DNA from: Aquimarina sp. Aq78
GTDB taxonomy: Bacteria; Bacteroidota; Bacteroidia; Flavobacteriales; Flavobacteriaceae
DNA length: 64,000 nucleotides
Reading direction: 5' to 3'
Assembly (NCBI RefSeq): GCF_900299525.1
Contig: NZ_OMKA01000003.1
Span: forward strand, 434,001-498,000
Under the pieces are notes generated by a model, which ran no database searches, had not been told where the DNA came from, and saw only the letters and a program-made list of their open reading frames with translations. Below are positions 53,663 through 61,732 of this stretch, in pieces; positions within the stretch are counted from its first letter, which is position 1, and every line of letters begins with the position of its first letter. A program made the translations under genes and the position numbers.

Positions 53663-53868
53663 GAATGAATTCAAAATAAAATAAATTTGAAGTTAGTATT
53701 AATCAAATGTCAATACTCAAAAAAGGATACAAATCGTATTTATAGGTATTGATATTTTTCCTGTATTTTATTTATATAAGTGTTGATGCAAGAAATGGAG
53801 TAACTTTATGGAGTTTGTTGAAGGAAATTTAAATTGAAAACAATTATAATCATAAATGATTTTATAGC

Positions 53869-54444
53869 ATGAACAGTTTAGTCGTATTTATACAACACAT
53901 TATTCCTATTCCTGAAGCAGAAGCCATAGCTATAGCAAAATCTTTTGAATATAAAGAATTAAACAAAGGAGAATTCATCGTTCGAGAAGGTAAAATTAGT
54001 GATGACTACTACTTTTTTGAAAAAGGGCTATTACGAACATACCTATATGACATCGAAGGTAACGAAGTTACTACTGATTTTTATACTTCAAATTCTGTTG
54101 TTTTTGAAGTTACTTCTTTTTTTCAAAGAGTACCTTCACAAGTAAATATACAGGCAATTACCGATTGTCGAGGATATCGATTTTCATACCAACAATTAAA
54201 CACTCTTTTTCACAACAAACCAGCATTTAGGGACTTTGGAAGGGCTATCCTGGTTAAAGAATTTATTGCCTCAAAAAAAAGAACTATCTCGATGATAAAT
54301 CAAACAGCAGAACAACGATACAAGGCTCTTTTACAATCAAATTCAGAAATTATTATGAATGCTCCCTTAAAATATATTGCTTCCTATTTAGGAATAACAG
54401 ATAGTACTCTAAGTCGTATTAGAAAGGATTTTGCTAAAAAATAG
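53869..54444 (+). CDS. Crp/Fnr family transcriptional regulator
   Basis: The 191-residue protein has a cyclic-nucleotide-binding-like domain (about 15-115; GEFIVREGKISDDYYFFEKG) and a C-terminal helix-turn-helix with APLKYIASYLGITDSTLSRIRKDF. No 4Fe-4S cysteine pattern is seen. It is convergent with the LytTR regulator gene, with only 9 bp between the stops. Its targets are unknown; the upstream hydrolase is a candidate. Confidence 0.9.
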   Translation: MNSLVVFIQHIIPIPEAEAIAIAKSFEYKELNKGEFIVREGKISDDYYFFEKGLLRTYLYDIEGNEVTTDFYTSNSVVFEVTSFFQRVPSQVNIQAITDCRGYRFSYQQLNTLFHNKPAFRDFGRAILVKEFIASKKRTISMINQTAEQRYKALLQSNSEIIMNAPLKYIASYLGITDSTLSRIRKDFAKK

Positions 54445-54453
54445 GTATCGCAA

Positions 54454-55137
54454 TTACCTTATATATTTCATCTTTTTTAAGAATTCTTCCTTATATGTTT
54501 TTCCAACAGGGATTTTTTCATCTGCTATATATACCAAGTTTCCTGATACTTTATCTATTTTCTCAAAATTTACAATATAAGAACGATGAGTTCTTACAAA
54601 ATTATAGTCATACAGTTTTTTTTCCCAATTATGTAAACTGTCTAACAGTAAAATAGACTTTTCTTTAGTAATTACTTTTACATAATCTACCTCGGCTTTT
54701 AAATATAAAATATCATCAATAGTAATTTTATAAATGGTCTTATCTGCATATAAAAAAAGCTGTTTGTCGATTTCGTTATTCGTAATCTTTATTTGATTTC
54801 GAACTCGGGTAATTGCTTTAAAAAAGCGTTCATAAGAAAATGGTTTTACCAGGTAATCCAATACATTTTCTTCAAAAGCATCTACTGCATAATCTGGATA
54901 AGCAGTAGTTACAATTACTTTTGGAGGGTTGATAAGTGTTTTTAAAAAAGATAAACCATTTAACTCTGGAAGTTGAATATCTAAAAACATAAAATCTACC
55001 TCTTTTAGTTTTTCTAATCTAATATCCAATCCGCTTTCATACACTCCTAAGCAGTTCACAAATGGGGTTTTATCAATATAATTTTGCAACACCTCTTGTG
55101 CACCGTGTTCGTCTTCTATAATCAAACAATTTATCAT
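54454..55137 (-). CDS. LytTR family response regulator
   Basis: The 227-residue protein has a receiver domain (1-120; EDEHGAQEVLQN, phospho-acceptor Asp in FMFLDIQLPEL, Lys in LVKPF) and a LytTR DNA-binding domain (about 130-227; ILYLKAEVDYVKVIT, FVRTHRSYIVNFEKID). Its start overlaps the histidine kinase stop by 4 bp (ATGA), so the pair is translationally coupled. It probably controls cell-surface functions, perhaps the adjacent receptor unit. Confidence 0.94.
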   Translation of the reverse strand: MINCLIIEDEHGAQEVLQNYIDKTPFVNCLGVYESGLDIRLEKLKEVDFMFLDIQLPELNGLSFLKTLINPPKVIVTTAYPDYAVDAFEENVLDYLVKPFSYERFFKAITRVRNQIKITNNEIDKQLFLYADKTIYKITIDDILYLKAEVDYVKVITKEKSILLLDSLHNWEKKLYDYNFVRTHRSYIVNFEKIDKVSGNLVYIADEKIPVGKTYKEEFLKKMKYIR

Positions 55138-56171
55138 AATGAGATAGTGAGTATTACTTTATACACATTATTTTCGTTCTTAATCTGCAATTGATATTTC
55201 TCTGGATATAATAACTGTAGTCTATTTTGAGTGTTTTTTATCCCAATGCCACTTTCTTGCCAATTTGTATCAATCTCCGGTTTTTTGTTTTCATCATATG
55301 GATTTTCGCAATAAAAAGAGAAGTGATCCTTTTCTAATACAGCTTTAATTAGTATCTGATGGTTTTTACCTTTTAAAATACTAGTATACTTAAATGCATT
55401 TTCTACAAAAGGGATTAAAAGTAACGGAGCTATTTCCTTTTTAGAGTTATCAATTTCTTCAAAAAAAGTAGCTTTTATTTTGGTAGATAATCGTTCTTCC
55501 TGCAAGCTAATATAGTCTTTCACATGAGTGATTTCATGAGACAAACTTACTTTTTCTTTTTGCCCCTCATGCAGTACATATCTAAAACTATTTGATAGCT
55601 TTAAAATCAAATCCGGGGTTTTTTCATCTTTCTTTAAAGCATTTGCATAAATATTATTTAACGTATTAAATAAGAAATGAGGGTTTATTTGTGCTTTTAA
55701 TGCGTTGAGTTCTGCTTGTTGTTTTTCTTGTTTTGTAGTATCCAGCTCAAGTTGTTTAGCATATAACTTTTTAATAGAATACAAAGCAAAAAAAGCCAAA
55801 CTAAAGGAGAAATACGTCACCCAGCTAGAAACCACATATTTCCAGCGATGATCTTGATGATCTTTATGGTCTTCTCCCATATGAAAAAAATTATCTGCAT
55901 AATAGTGGATTAAAGCATTACTACTAAAAACAAGCAATACCAAAACAATAAACTTCTTCTTATTTTTTAAAGGAAAAAACCACAGATACATGACATATGT
56001 AGGTATCATATTGAATACCAATGTAACTAGCTCATGCATAAAACTCATAGGGTATCCTCCTTCTCTTCCCAGATACTTTATATATGGAAAAAAAAGTACC
56101 ATTCCCCAAAAAAGCAGATGCAATACAGGTTCTGCTTTTTTTAGTTTTGAATACATAGAGTTATTATTCAC
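55134..56171 (-). CDS. LytS-type sensor histidine kinase
   Basis: The 345-residue protein has four membrane segments (about 15-140), a coiled coil, and a His_kinase domain with phospho-acceptor His in INPHFLFNTLNNI and an ATP-binding region (PLLLIPFVENAFKYT, GIGIKNTQNRL). It phosphorylates the LytTR regulator encoded immediately downstream. The DUF1961-like lipoprotein gene lies 35 bp upstream on the same strand. Confidence 0.94.
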   Translation of the reverse strand: MNNNSMYSKLKKAEPVLHLLFWGMVLFFPYIKYLGREGGYPMSFMHELVTLVFNMIPTYVMYLWFFPLKNKKKFIVLVLLVFSSNALIHYYADNFFHMGEDHKDHQDHRWKYVVSSWVTYFSFSLAFFALYSIKKLYAKQLELDTTKQEKQQAELNALKAQINPHFLFNTLNNIYANALKKDEKTPDLILKLSNSFRYVLHEGQKEKVSLSHEITHVKDYISLQEERLSTKIKATFFEEIDNSKKEIAPLLLIPFVENAFKYTSILKGKNHQILIKAVLEKDHFSFYCENPYDENKKPEIDTNWQESGIGIKNTQNRLQLLYPEKYQLQIKNENNVYKVILTISL

Positions 56172-56206
56172 ACGTTCTTTTATAAAACCTTACTAAGGTA
56201 TTACTT

Positions 56207-56905
56207 TTATTGATGATAAATCATCAAATCCTTTATAGATGACTTTGCTAGAATGGTTTCCTCTTGAGTAGAAGCACCACTTATTCTGAAAAGTATATGC
56301 CCTCCCAGAAGTGGATTATAATCTGTACGTTCGAAAATAATACTATCATTAAGAGAAAACCACACTCTATTCTCTTTTTTACCAATTTCGACATTAACCC
56401 ATTGGTTATACTCCATTATGTTTTCTTGTTTCCGGAGATGAAAATCTCGTTCCAGAGAAGAAATGTTTTTGTAAAAGAATGGAGTATAGCCATGAGATTT
56501 ATTATTAAAAGTCACGTTATAATGATTCATTTTTCTTCGCCACTCCCAAATATCTTCGGCAGTAGCATTCTTTTCGGGTAAGGTTAGCTGTATAGTTTCT
56601 TTGGTATCAGAAGCAGAAAATAACACAATTAATACCGATGCTTTTGACAACGCCTTTATTTTATATTGTACTACCATATCTCCCTGATAACTTTTAGGAC
56701 TTACCAAAAAGAAGCCATTAGAGCTATCAATTTCTTCGAAAATAAATTCATGATCCTTAATCGAGGTTTTACCTTTTCCTATTGTTTTCCATTCGGAAAG
56801 TTCTTGAGAAGAGATTTTTTCTTCAACAAAATCATTTGGTTTACAACCGATTATTGTTAACATAAAAATCAATATTACTGTTGACAAAAAAGAATTTATC
56901 TGCAT
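56207..56905 (-). CDS. DUF1961-like lipoprotein
   Basis: From the preferred ATG at 56905 (MQINSFLSTVI) the protein has about 232 residues with a lipobox IIGC. The upstream ATG at 56995 would overlap the receptor gene's coding end and disrupt the signal. The body has lectin-fold-like strands such as GDMVVQYKIKALSKASVLIV and HILFRISGAST, as in DUF1961 (YesU-like) proteins. It may bind a sugar or other surface ligand; this is inference. It lies 28 bp downstream of the receptor gene. Confidence 0.7.
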   Translation of the reverse strand: MQINSFLSTVILIFMLTIIGCKPNDFVEEKISSQELSEWKTIGKGKTSIKDHEFIFEEIDSSNGFFLVSPKSYQGDMVVQYKIKALSKASVLIVLFSASDTKETIQLTLPEKNATAEDIWEWRRKMNHYNVTFNNKSHGYTPFFYKNISSLERDFHLRKQENIMEYNQWVNVEIGKKENRVWFSLNDSIIFERTDYNPLLGGHILFRISGASTQEETILAKSSIKDLMIYHQ

Positions 56906-56933
56906 TACGTATAGTTTTATTTGTTTTACTTTT

Positions 56934-59261
56934 TTAATTGCTAGAATGATTATGTCTATATTCTCGCTCTTTTCTATTTCTTGCTCTATCCCCATTTTTA
57001 AAGAGTGTATACTTAAGACTAAATAGAAATCCCAGTGTTTGTGATTGAAACTTCCAAACAGTACGTTGGCTAAACTCGGTAGTACGTGTATTTCGTTTCA
57101 TTAAGTTATCATCTAATACATCTATCACTCTTAAGTTGGCCGTTAATTTATTATTCAAAAATTTTGCTCTTACCGCCCAATCAACTCTATGTCTTGGTTC
57201 TATATAATTAAAAGCATTTTGTCTCTTGGGTGTATGTCGATATGTTATATCTGTACTCACCTTTTTAGTGATTTTAAATGTATTTTTTAATTGTAGATTA
57301 GACGAGTATAATTCATCCCAGGTAACCAGATTGTTCTGATCTGTCATTGTGTAATAATAATTCCCGGTAAGTATAGTATTCCAATACTTAGTAAACTTAT
57401 ATTTTGCAGTAGCTTCAATACCCAATGAATGATTTATCCCAATATTTTGAAATGAGATCACCTGTACATTATTATCTTCTATAGTATTTACCCAAAGAAT
57501 AACATCTTTTCTGTAGCGATAAAATGTGGCAACAGACCAACTTAATTTTCTCTTATTATTTTGGTAATTAAGTTCAATATTATCACTTGATTCTGGTTTT
57601 AATCCTGGGTTACCATCAAATCTAAAAAAGGGATTTCCTAGCTGAAAAGGGTTAATATGATGTAAATTAGGTCTGGAAATTCGTTTGCTATACCCCAACC
57701 CCAGTGTATTATCTTCACTAAAGGTATAGGCTACATGAATTGAAGGAAAAAGATTAGAAAAATGTAAATCGGTTGTTGATGAATTTAACGTATTTTGAGA
57801 TTTTGATGAGAAATATTCATATCGCAATCCAACTTGCCAATCTAATTTTTGAATATTAAATTTTGTAAGCCCATAGATACCTAAAAGTTCTTCTTCATAA
57901 TCAAATGTATTTAATGTAGACACTGCATTATTTGGTCCAAAAAACTGTTGGTTTTTTGTATCACTTCTATTCCAGGATGCACCAGTTTCTATTTGAATTT
58001 TTTCTGAAACAGGCAATGCATAGTCTAATGATATGGCATGGATTGTATTATCTTCTTCTATTGTTTGATCAAACAAAAAAACATCATCTTCAAAATCAGA
58101 AGCTGGATACTCATTTTTATTATTATTAAGATTATAGTCAATCTCTAAAAAATGTCCTTCTTTATTAAATCCTCTACGGTAATTAGCATTAAAAACAGAA
58201 GTAAAATGTGAATGTGCTGAGTTACGAGTATATGTAAAATCATCACGATCAGTCACATCAAAATATTGTGAGTTATTATAAAAACTATGATAATCATCGG
58301 TATAATCAAATCCCAAAGAGAATTCATTATGTTCATCCACAAAAAAGTCTAATCCAATTACTCCTCTTTTTATTTTTCCATTAAAATCGTGGGGAGTAAA
58401 AATACTTTGAGTATCACCATTTATAAAAGATCGATTAATAGTTTGTTTGCTATCCATTTCTCTTCCAGATTGCGAGGCGTTAAATCTTAAGTTCATAAAT
58501 GAAAGGTTATAGTTTCCATCAATACCATAGCTATATCGCTTTGTTCCTAGTGCACTATTAAGATTAAGGTTAAATCCTCTATTTATATTTCTTTTCAAGA
58601 TCACATTAATAACACCTGATAACCCATCTGCCTGATATTTTGCTGATGGAGAAGTAATAATTTCTACAGTTTTTATAGAAGATGATGGGATTTGCTCTAA
58701 TAACTCTACTGCATCTAAGGAAGAAGGTTTCCCATTGATCAACAATTTCACATTGTCACTACCTCTTAATGAAATATTACCAGTTCCTAAATCAGTCTGT
58801 ATATCTGTTATTTGATCAAAAGCTTCGAGTGCTGTAGTGCCAGATTGTTGAATATCTGCTCCTATATCGATAATTTTTCTATCGATTTTAAGCTGTGTGG
58901 TTGTTCGGTCAGCCTCGATAACAATTTCGTCTAGAGTGCTTGCCATCGATTGCAGTCTAATTGAAATATTGGTTGGATCGCCAACTTCAGAAAATTGAAC
59001 CAGAGTAGTTTGATAACCAATAAAACTAACTTCAAAATATGTAAATATTTTGTCTGTCTCTAGTAGAAATTGACCCTGATCATTAGTCGAAATACCATCA
59101 ACTAATTCTCCTTTATTATTATAAGCTGCTACTGTAGCATAAGGGATAATTTCCTGGGTTATCTGATCTTTTACCGTTCCTTTCAACATTTTTATTTCCT
59201 GACCACTCATAATTGAGAATCCTATAAAAAAAAATAGTATAAAACTTACTGTTCGTATCAT
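56934..59261 (-). CDS. TonB-dependent receptor-like outer-membrane beta-barrel protein
   Basis: The 775-residue protein has a signal peptide (MSGQ), a carboxypeptidase-regulatory-like domain (about 25-105), a plug (about 130-220; NISLRGSDNVKLLINGKPSS, VEIITSPSAKYQADG) and a large barrel of the OMP_b-brl_3 type. It probably imports or senses a ligand at the outer membrane. A DUF1961-like lipoprotein and a LytTR two-component pair follow on the same strand with small gaps, suggesting a surface-sensing unit. Confidence 0.92.
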   Translation of the reverse strand: MIRTVSFILFFFIGFSIMSGQEIKMLKGTVKDQITQEIIPYATVAAYNNKGELVDGISTNDQGQFLLETDKIFTYFEVSFIGYQTTLVQFSEVGDPTNISIRLQSMASTLDEIVIEADRTTTQLKIDRKIIDIGADIQQSGTTALEAFDQITDIQTDLGTGNISLRGSDNVKLLINGKPSSLDAVELLEQIPSSSIKTVEIITSPSAKYQADGLSGVINVILKRNINRGFNLNLNSALGTKRYSYGIDGNYNLSFMNLRFNASQSGREMDSKQTINRSFINGDTQSIFTPHDFNGKIKRGVIGLDFFVDEHNEFSLGFDYTDDYHSFYNNSQYFDVTDRDDFTYTRNSAHSHFTSVFNANYRRGFNKEGHFLEIDYNLNNNKNEYPASDFEDDVFLFDQTIEEDNTIHAISLDYALPVSEKIQIETGASWNRSDTKNQQFFGPNNAVSTLNTFDYEEELLGIYGLTKFNIQKLDWQVGLRYEYFSSKSQNTLNSSTTDLHFSNLFPSIHVAYTFSEDNTLGLGYSKRISRPNLHHINPFQLGNPFFRFDGNPGLKPESSDNIELNYQNNKRKLSWSVATFYRYRKDVILWVNTIEDNNVQVISFQNIGINHSLGIEATAKYKFTKYWNTILTGNYYYTMTDQNNLVTWDELYSSNLQLKNTFKITKKVSTDITYRHTPKRQNAFNYIEPRHRVDWAVRAKFLNNKLTANLRVIDVLDDNLMKRNTRTTEFSQRTVWKFQSQTLGFLFSLKYTLFKNGDRARNRKEREYRHNHSSN

Positions 59262-59638
59262 TCTTTCGATTTTGATATCTCAAAAGTGATACGTCTATCT
59301 TTTTTAGAAAATTTTAATCTGTGAAAGTTCTCAGTTCATCTGTTAACTGCTTAAAAACTAGTTTTAAAAAACAAGAAATCTTTATAAATCATACTATTAC
59401 TTTTATTTTTTGCTTAAATTAAGGTTTCAAAAATATTTTTTTGAACTCTTTTAAACCTTCACTCATACCCTAAAGATTTGTGTTTTGGATATTTTAATAC
59501 CATAATACATCACTTTAAAACAAATCATAACAGGAGTACAGCAATCACTTTGAAATAAAGAAATAAAATTAAAAGTGACTTTTTTAGACATACTGTGTCT
59601 AAACTATTTAGAGGGATTATATGTAATAAAAATACAGG
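59262..59638. other. Divergent intergenic region
   Basis: This 377-bp gap separates the receptor and sigma-factor genes and must hold both promoters, but no clear TTG/TAnnTTTG pair was recognised. A palindrome, TTTAGACA-TACTG-TGTCTAAA at 59583-59603, lies 36 bp before the sigma-factor start and may be an operator. Confidence 0.4.
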
Positions 59639-60208
59639 TTGAAGAAGACAGAACTGGATGAAAATTTGGAGGATAAAGAGCTTGTTTACAAAATAGCCAA
59701 AAGTAAGGATACTAAGCTATATGCAATTCTTTATGACAGATATGCAAAAACTATATATAATAAATGCTTGAGTTTTGTAAAGTCTAATGAAGAGGCACAA
59801 GATTTAACACACGATATTTTTGTTCTTTTATTCGCCAAGCTAAAAACATTTAAAGGAAATTCTAAATTTTCTACCTGGTTGTACTCATTTACCTATAATT
59901 TCTGTGTGAATTATGTACAAAGGATTCAAAAAAAGAAAAAAGAGAAAATCGTATCTATCGATGATATTATCGTTGAATACCCACCCGAAGAGATAGACGA
60001 TGAAGATATGATGAAATTAAAGTCCAAAAAACTTGCAATGGCGCTAAAAAAAATTGAACCAGAAGATAAAATCATTTTAATGATGAAATATCAGGATGAT
60101 CTATCTATAAAAGAAATTGAAAAAGCTCTAAACATTGGCAGTAGTGCAGTAAAAATGAGATTAAGCCGAGCCAAATCTAGATTAGTGAACTCATATAAAA
60201 CCTTATAA
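59639..60208 (+). CDS. RNA polymerase sigma factor, sigma-70 family (ECF-like)
   Basis: The 189-residue protein is read from TTG at 59639. Region 2 lies at about 25-95 (YDRYAKTIYNKCLSFVKSNEEAQDLTHDIFVLL, FSTWLYSFTYN) and region 4 at about 130-189 (LSIKEIEKALNIGSSAVKMRLSRAKSRL). No anti-sigma factor is visible nearby; the next gene encodes a 60-residue unknown protein. It probably directs transcription of a stress or envelope regulon, perhaps the MscS gene that follows. A palindrome lies just upstream. Confidence 0.92.
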   Translation: MKKTELDENLEDKELVYKIAKSKDTKLYAILYDRYAKTIYNKCLSFVKSNEEAQDLTHDIFVLLFAKLKTFKGNSKFSTWLYSFTYNFCVNYVQRIQKKKKEKIVSIDDIIVEYPPEEIDDEDMMKLKSKKLAMALKKIEPEDKIILMMKYQDDLSIKEIEKALNIGSSAVKMRLSRAKSRLVNSYKTL

Positions 60209-60237
60209 CACCTTTTAAACCTAATACCCCACAAAAA

Positions 60238-60420
60238 ATGAAAAATCCATTTAAAAAAATTATTCAAAATGAAGAATTACCTGCTTCTATCAAGGAAAAG
60301 GTACTCGATGATGTCGAAATAGTAAAGCTATCACTAGATCTGGCTGATTTATTTGCTATAAAATATCCAAATTCTCTTGAAGAACTTTTTAAAATAGTAA
60401 GTCGTTCTAACAAAAATTAA
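60238..60420 (+). CDS. Small hypothetical protein (60 aa)
   Basis: The 60-residue predicted helical protein (FKKIIQNEELPASIKEKVL, SLDLADLFAIKYPNS) has no recognised domain. It lies 29 bp after the sigma-factor gene and 21 bp before the MscS gene, all on the same strand. By position it could regulate the sigma factor, but it lacks a zinc-binding HxxxCxxC motif. Confidence in being a gene comes from codon use, ATG start and spacing. Confidence 0.65.
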   Translation: MKNPFKKIIQNEELPASIKEKVLDDVEIVKLSLDLADLFAIKYPNSLEELFKIVSRSNKN

Positions 60421-60441
60421 AGACTAACCTCCAAAAATCGT

Positions 60442-61257
60442 ATGGAAAAATTTCTAAATTTTAAATTGATTGAAAATATATTTAATGAACTATATGAGAT
60501 TATGCCTAATATAATTGGTGCCATTTTGTTCATTTTAGTCGGGTGGATGATTGTAAAACTCATTCTTTTTATATTAAAAAAATCCTTGAAGCTAACCAAA
60601 ATTGATACTTTGGTATCTAAAATTAGTGATAACGGGACTCTTTTTAATTCTGCTACCAAAATCGAACCTACCAAAATAATTCTAGCTTTTGTTAAGTGGT
60701 TTCTAATTCTTGTATTGGTCATTGTCGGAGCTGATATGTTTGGTTTAAATATGGTTTCGAATGGTGCAGGAAGGTTAATCGATTATTTACCCAAAATATT
60801 CAGTTCGATCGTAATTTTAGGATTAGGATTATACCTGGCTTCTTTAGTAAGAAAATCTGTTTATGCTTTGCTAAAATCTTTGGATCTTAGTGGAGCTAAA
60901 CTAATAAGCTCTATCCTCTTTTTTAGTATTGTAGCTATTGTTTCGATTACTGCTTTAAATCAAGCAGGTATCAATACTAGTATCATAACAAACAACCTTT
61001 CTCTAATCCTGGGAGCTTTTTTAGCCACTTTTGTACTTGCATTAGGTTTAGGTTCCAGAGATGTTGTGTATAGATTATTACTAGGTTTTTATTCTAAGAA
61101 GAATTTTGAAGTAGGACAAAAAATTAGAATCGAAGGTGATGAAGGAGTTATTATTTCTATCGATAATATTAGCATGACAGTAGAAAGCAATGATAATAAC
61201 AGAGTAGTCTATCCCATTAAACTTATAGCAGATAAAAAAGTTGAAATTATAAAGTAA
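60442..61257 (+). CDS. Mechanosensitive ion channel (MscS family)
   Basis: The 271-residue inner-membrane protein has five predicted membrane segments (NIIGAILFILVGWMIVKLIL to LSLILGAFLATFVLALGLGS) and a soluble beta domain (KNFEVGQKIRIEGDEGVIISI) typical of MscS/CmpX-like channels. It likely releases solutes during osmotic downshock. It follows a sigma factor and a 60-residue gene and precedes two small membrane proteins. Confidence 0.9.
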   Translation: MEKFLNFKLIENIFNELYEIMPNIIGAILFILVGWMIVKLILFILKKSLKLTKIDTLVSKISDNGTLFNSATKIEPTKIILAFVKWFLILVLVIVGADMFGLNMVSNGAGRLIDYLPKIFSSIVILGLGLYLASLVRKSVYALLKSLDLSGAKLISSILFFSIVAIVSITALNQAGINTSIITNNLSLILGAFLATFVLALGLGSRDVVYRLLLGFYSKKNFEVGQKIRIEGDEGVIISIDNISMTVESNDNNRVVYPIKLIADKKVEIIK

Positions 61258-61350
61258 TGAATCTAAAGTGACTTTTCTTTTTTTTATGTGTCAAAACTAT
61301 ATAACGGATAAAAATAGAAGTTTTATTATACTTCTTGTAAAAAGGGAAAG

Positions 61351-61482
61351 ATGATTGCATTGATTGCTGTTCAAGTTATAATACTAATAGTACTAATTAT
61401 ACTAATAGTTCGTAATTGGTTTGAATATACGAAGGATAAGAGACAATTACATAATATAAATAAAAAAGAAGAAAATATTTAG
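61351..61482 (+). CDS. Small membrane protein (43 aa)
   Basis: ATG at 61351 to TAG at 61482 encodes 43 residues. One hydrophobic helix (MIALIAVQVIILIVLIILIV) is followed by a charged tail (RNWFEYTKDKRQLHN). It is preceded by a purine-rich AAAGGGAAAG and sits 93 bp after the MscS gene. It is too short for routine calling; the family is not recognised. Confidence 0.45.
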   Translation: MIALIAVQVIILIVLIILIVRNWFEYTKDKRQLHNINKKEENI

Positions 61483-61493
61483 GGGGTCCAAAA

Positions 61494-61583
61494 ATGACAT
61501 TGTTTTTTTGGATAATTCTGTTTTTTATAGCAGGTCAGTTGATAAGGGGAATTTATATAACAACTGGCCTCTATAAAAAATGA
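61494..61583 (+). CDS. Small membrane protein (29 aa)
   Basis: ATG at 61494 to TGA at 61583 encodes 29 residues with one membrane helix (MTLFFWIILFFIAGQLIRGI) and a short basic end (TTGLYKK). It begins 11 bp after the preceding microprotein gene, as if the two were a pair. Weak evidence beyond composition and position. Confidence 0.38.
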   Translation: MTLFFWIILFFIAGQLIRGIYITTGLYKK

Positions 61584-61732
61584 ACACTTTTCACTTCATA
61601 GTACAGTTGTATATTTTCTTCGGTGTAAGAATTACTCCATCTGATCGTTAAAAAATCATAATATTCATTAACACAATCATGTTTTTTAAACCCAATTGCC
61701 TCTAGTTTCCGATATTTGAGGAAAAACAAATC

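Noticed and set aside
56906..56995. Longer start for the DUF1961-like gene
   Set aside because: It would overlap the receptor gene's end and place a charged stretch before the lipoprotein signal.
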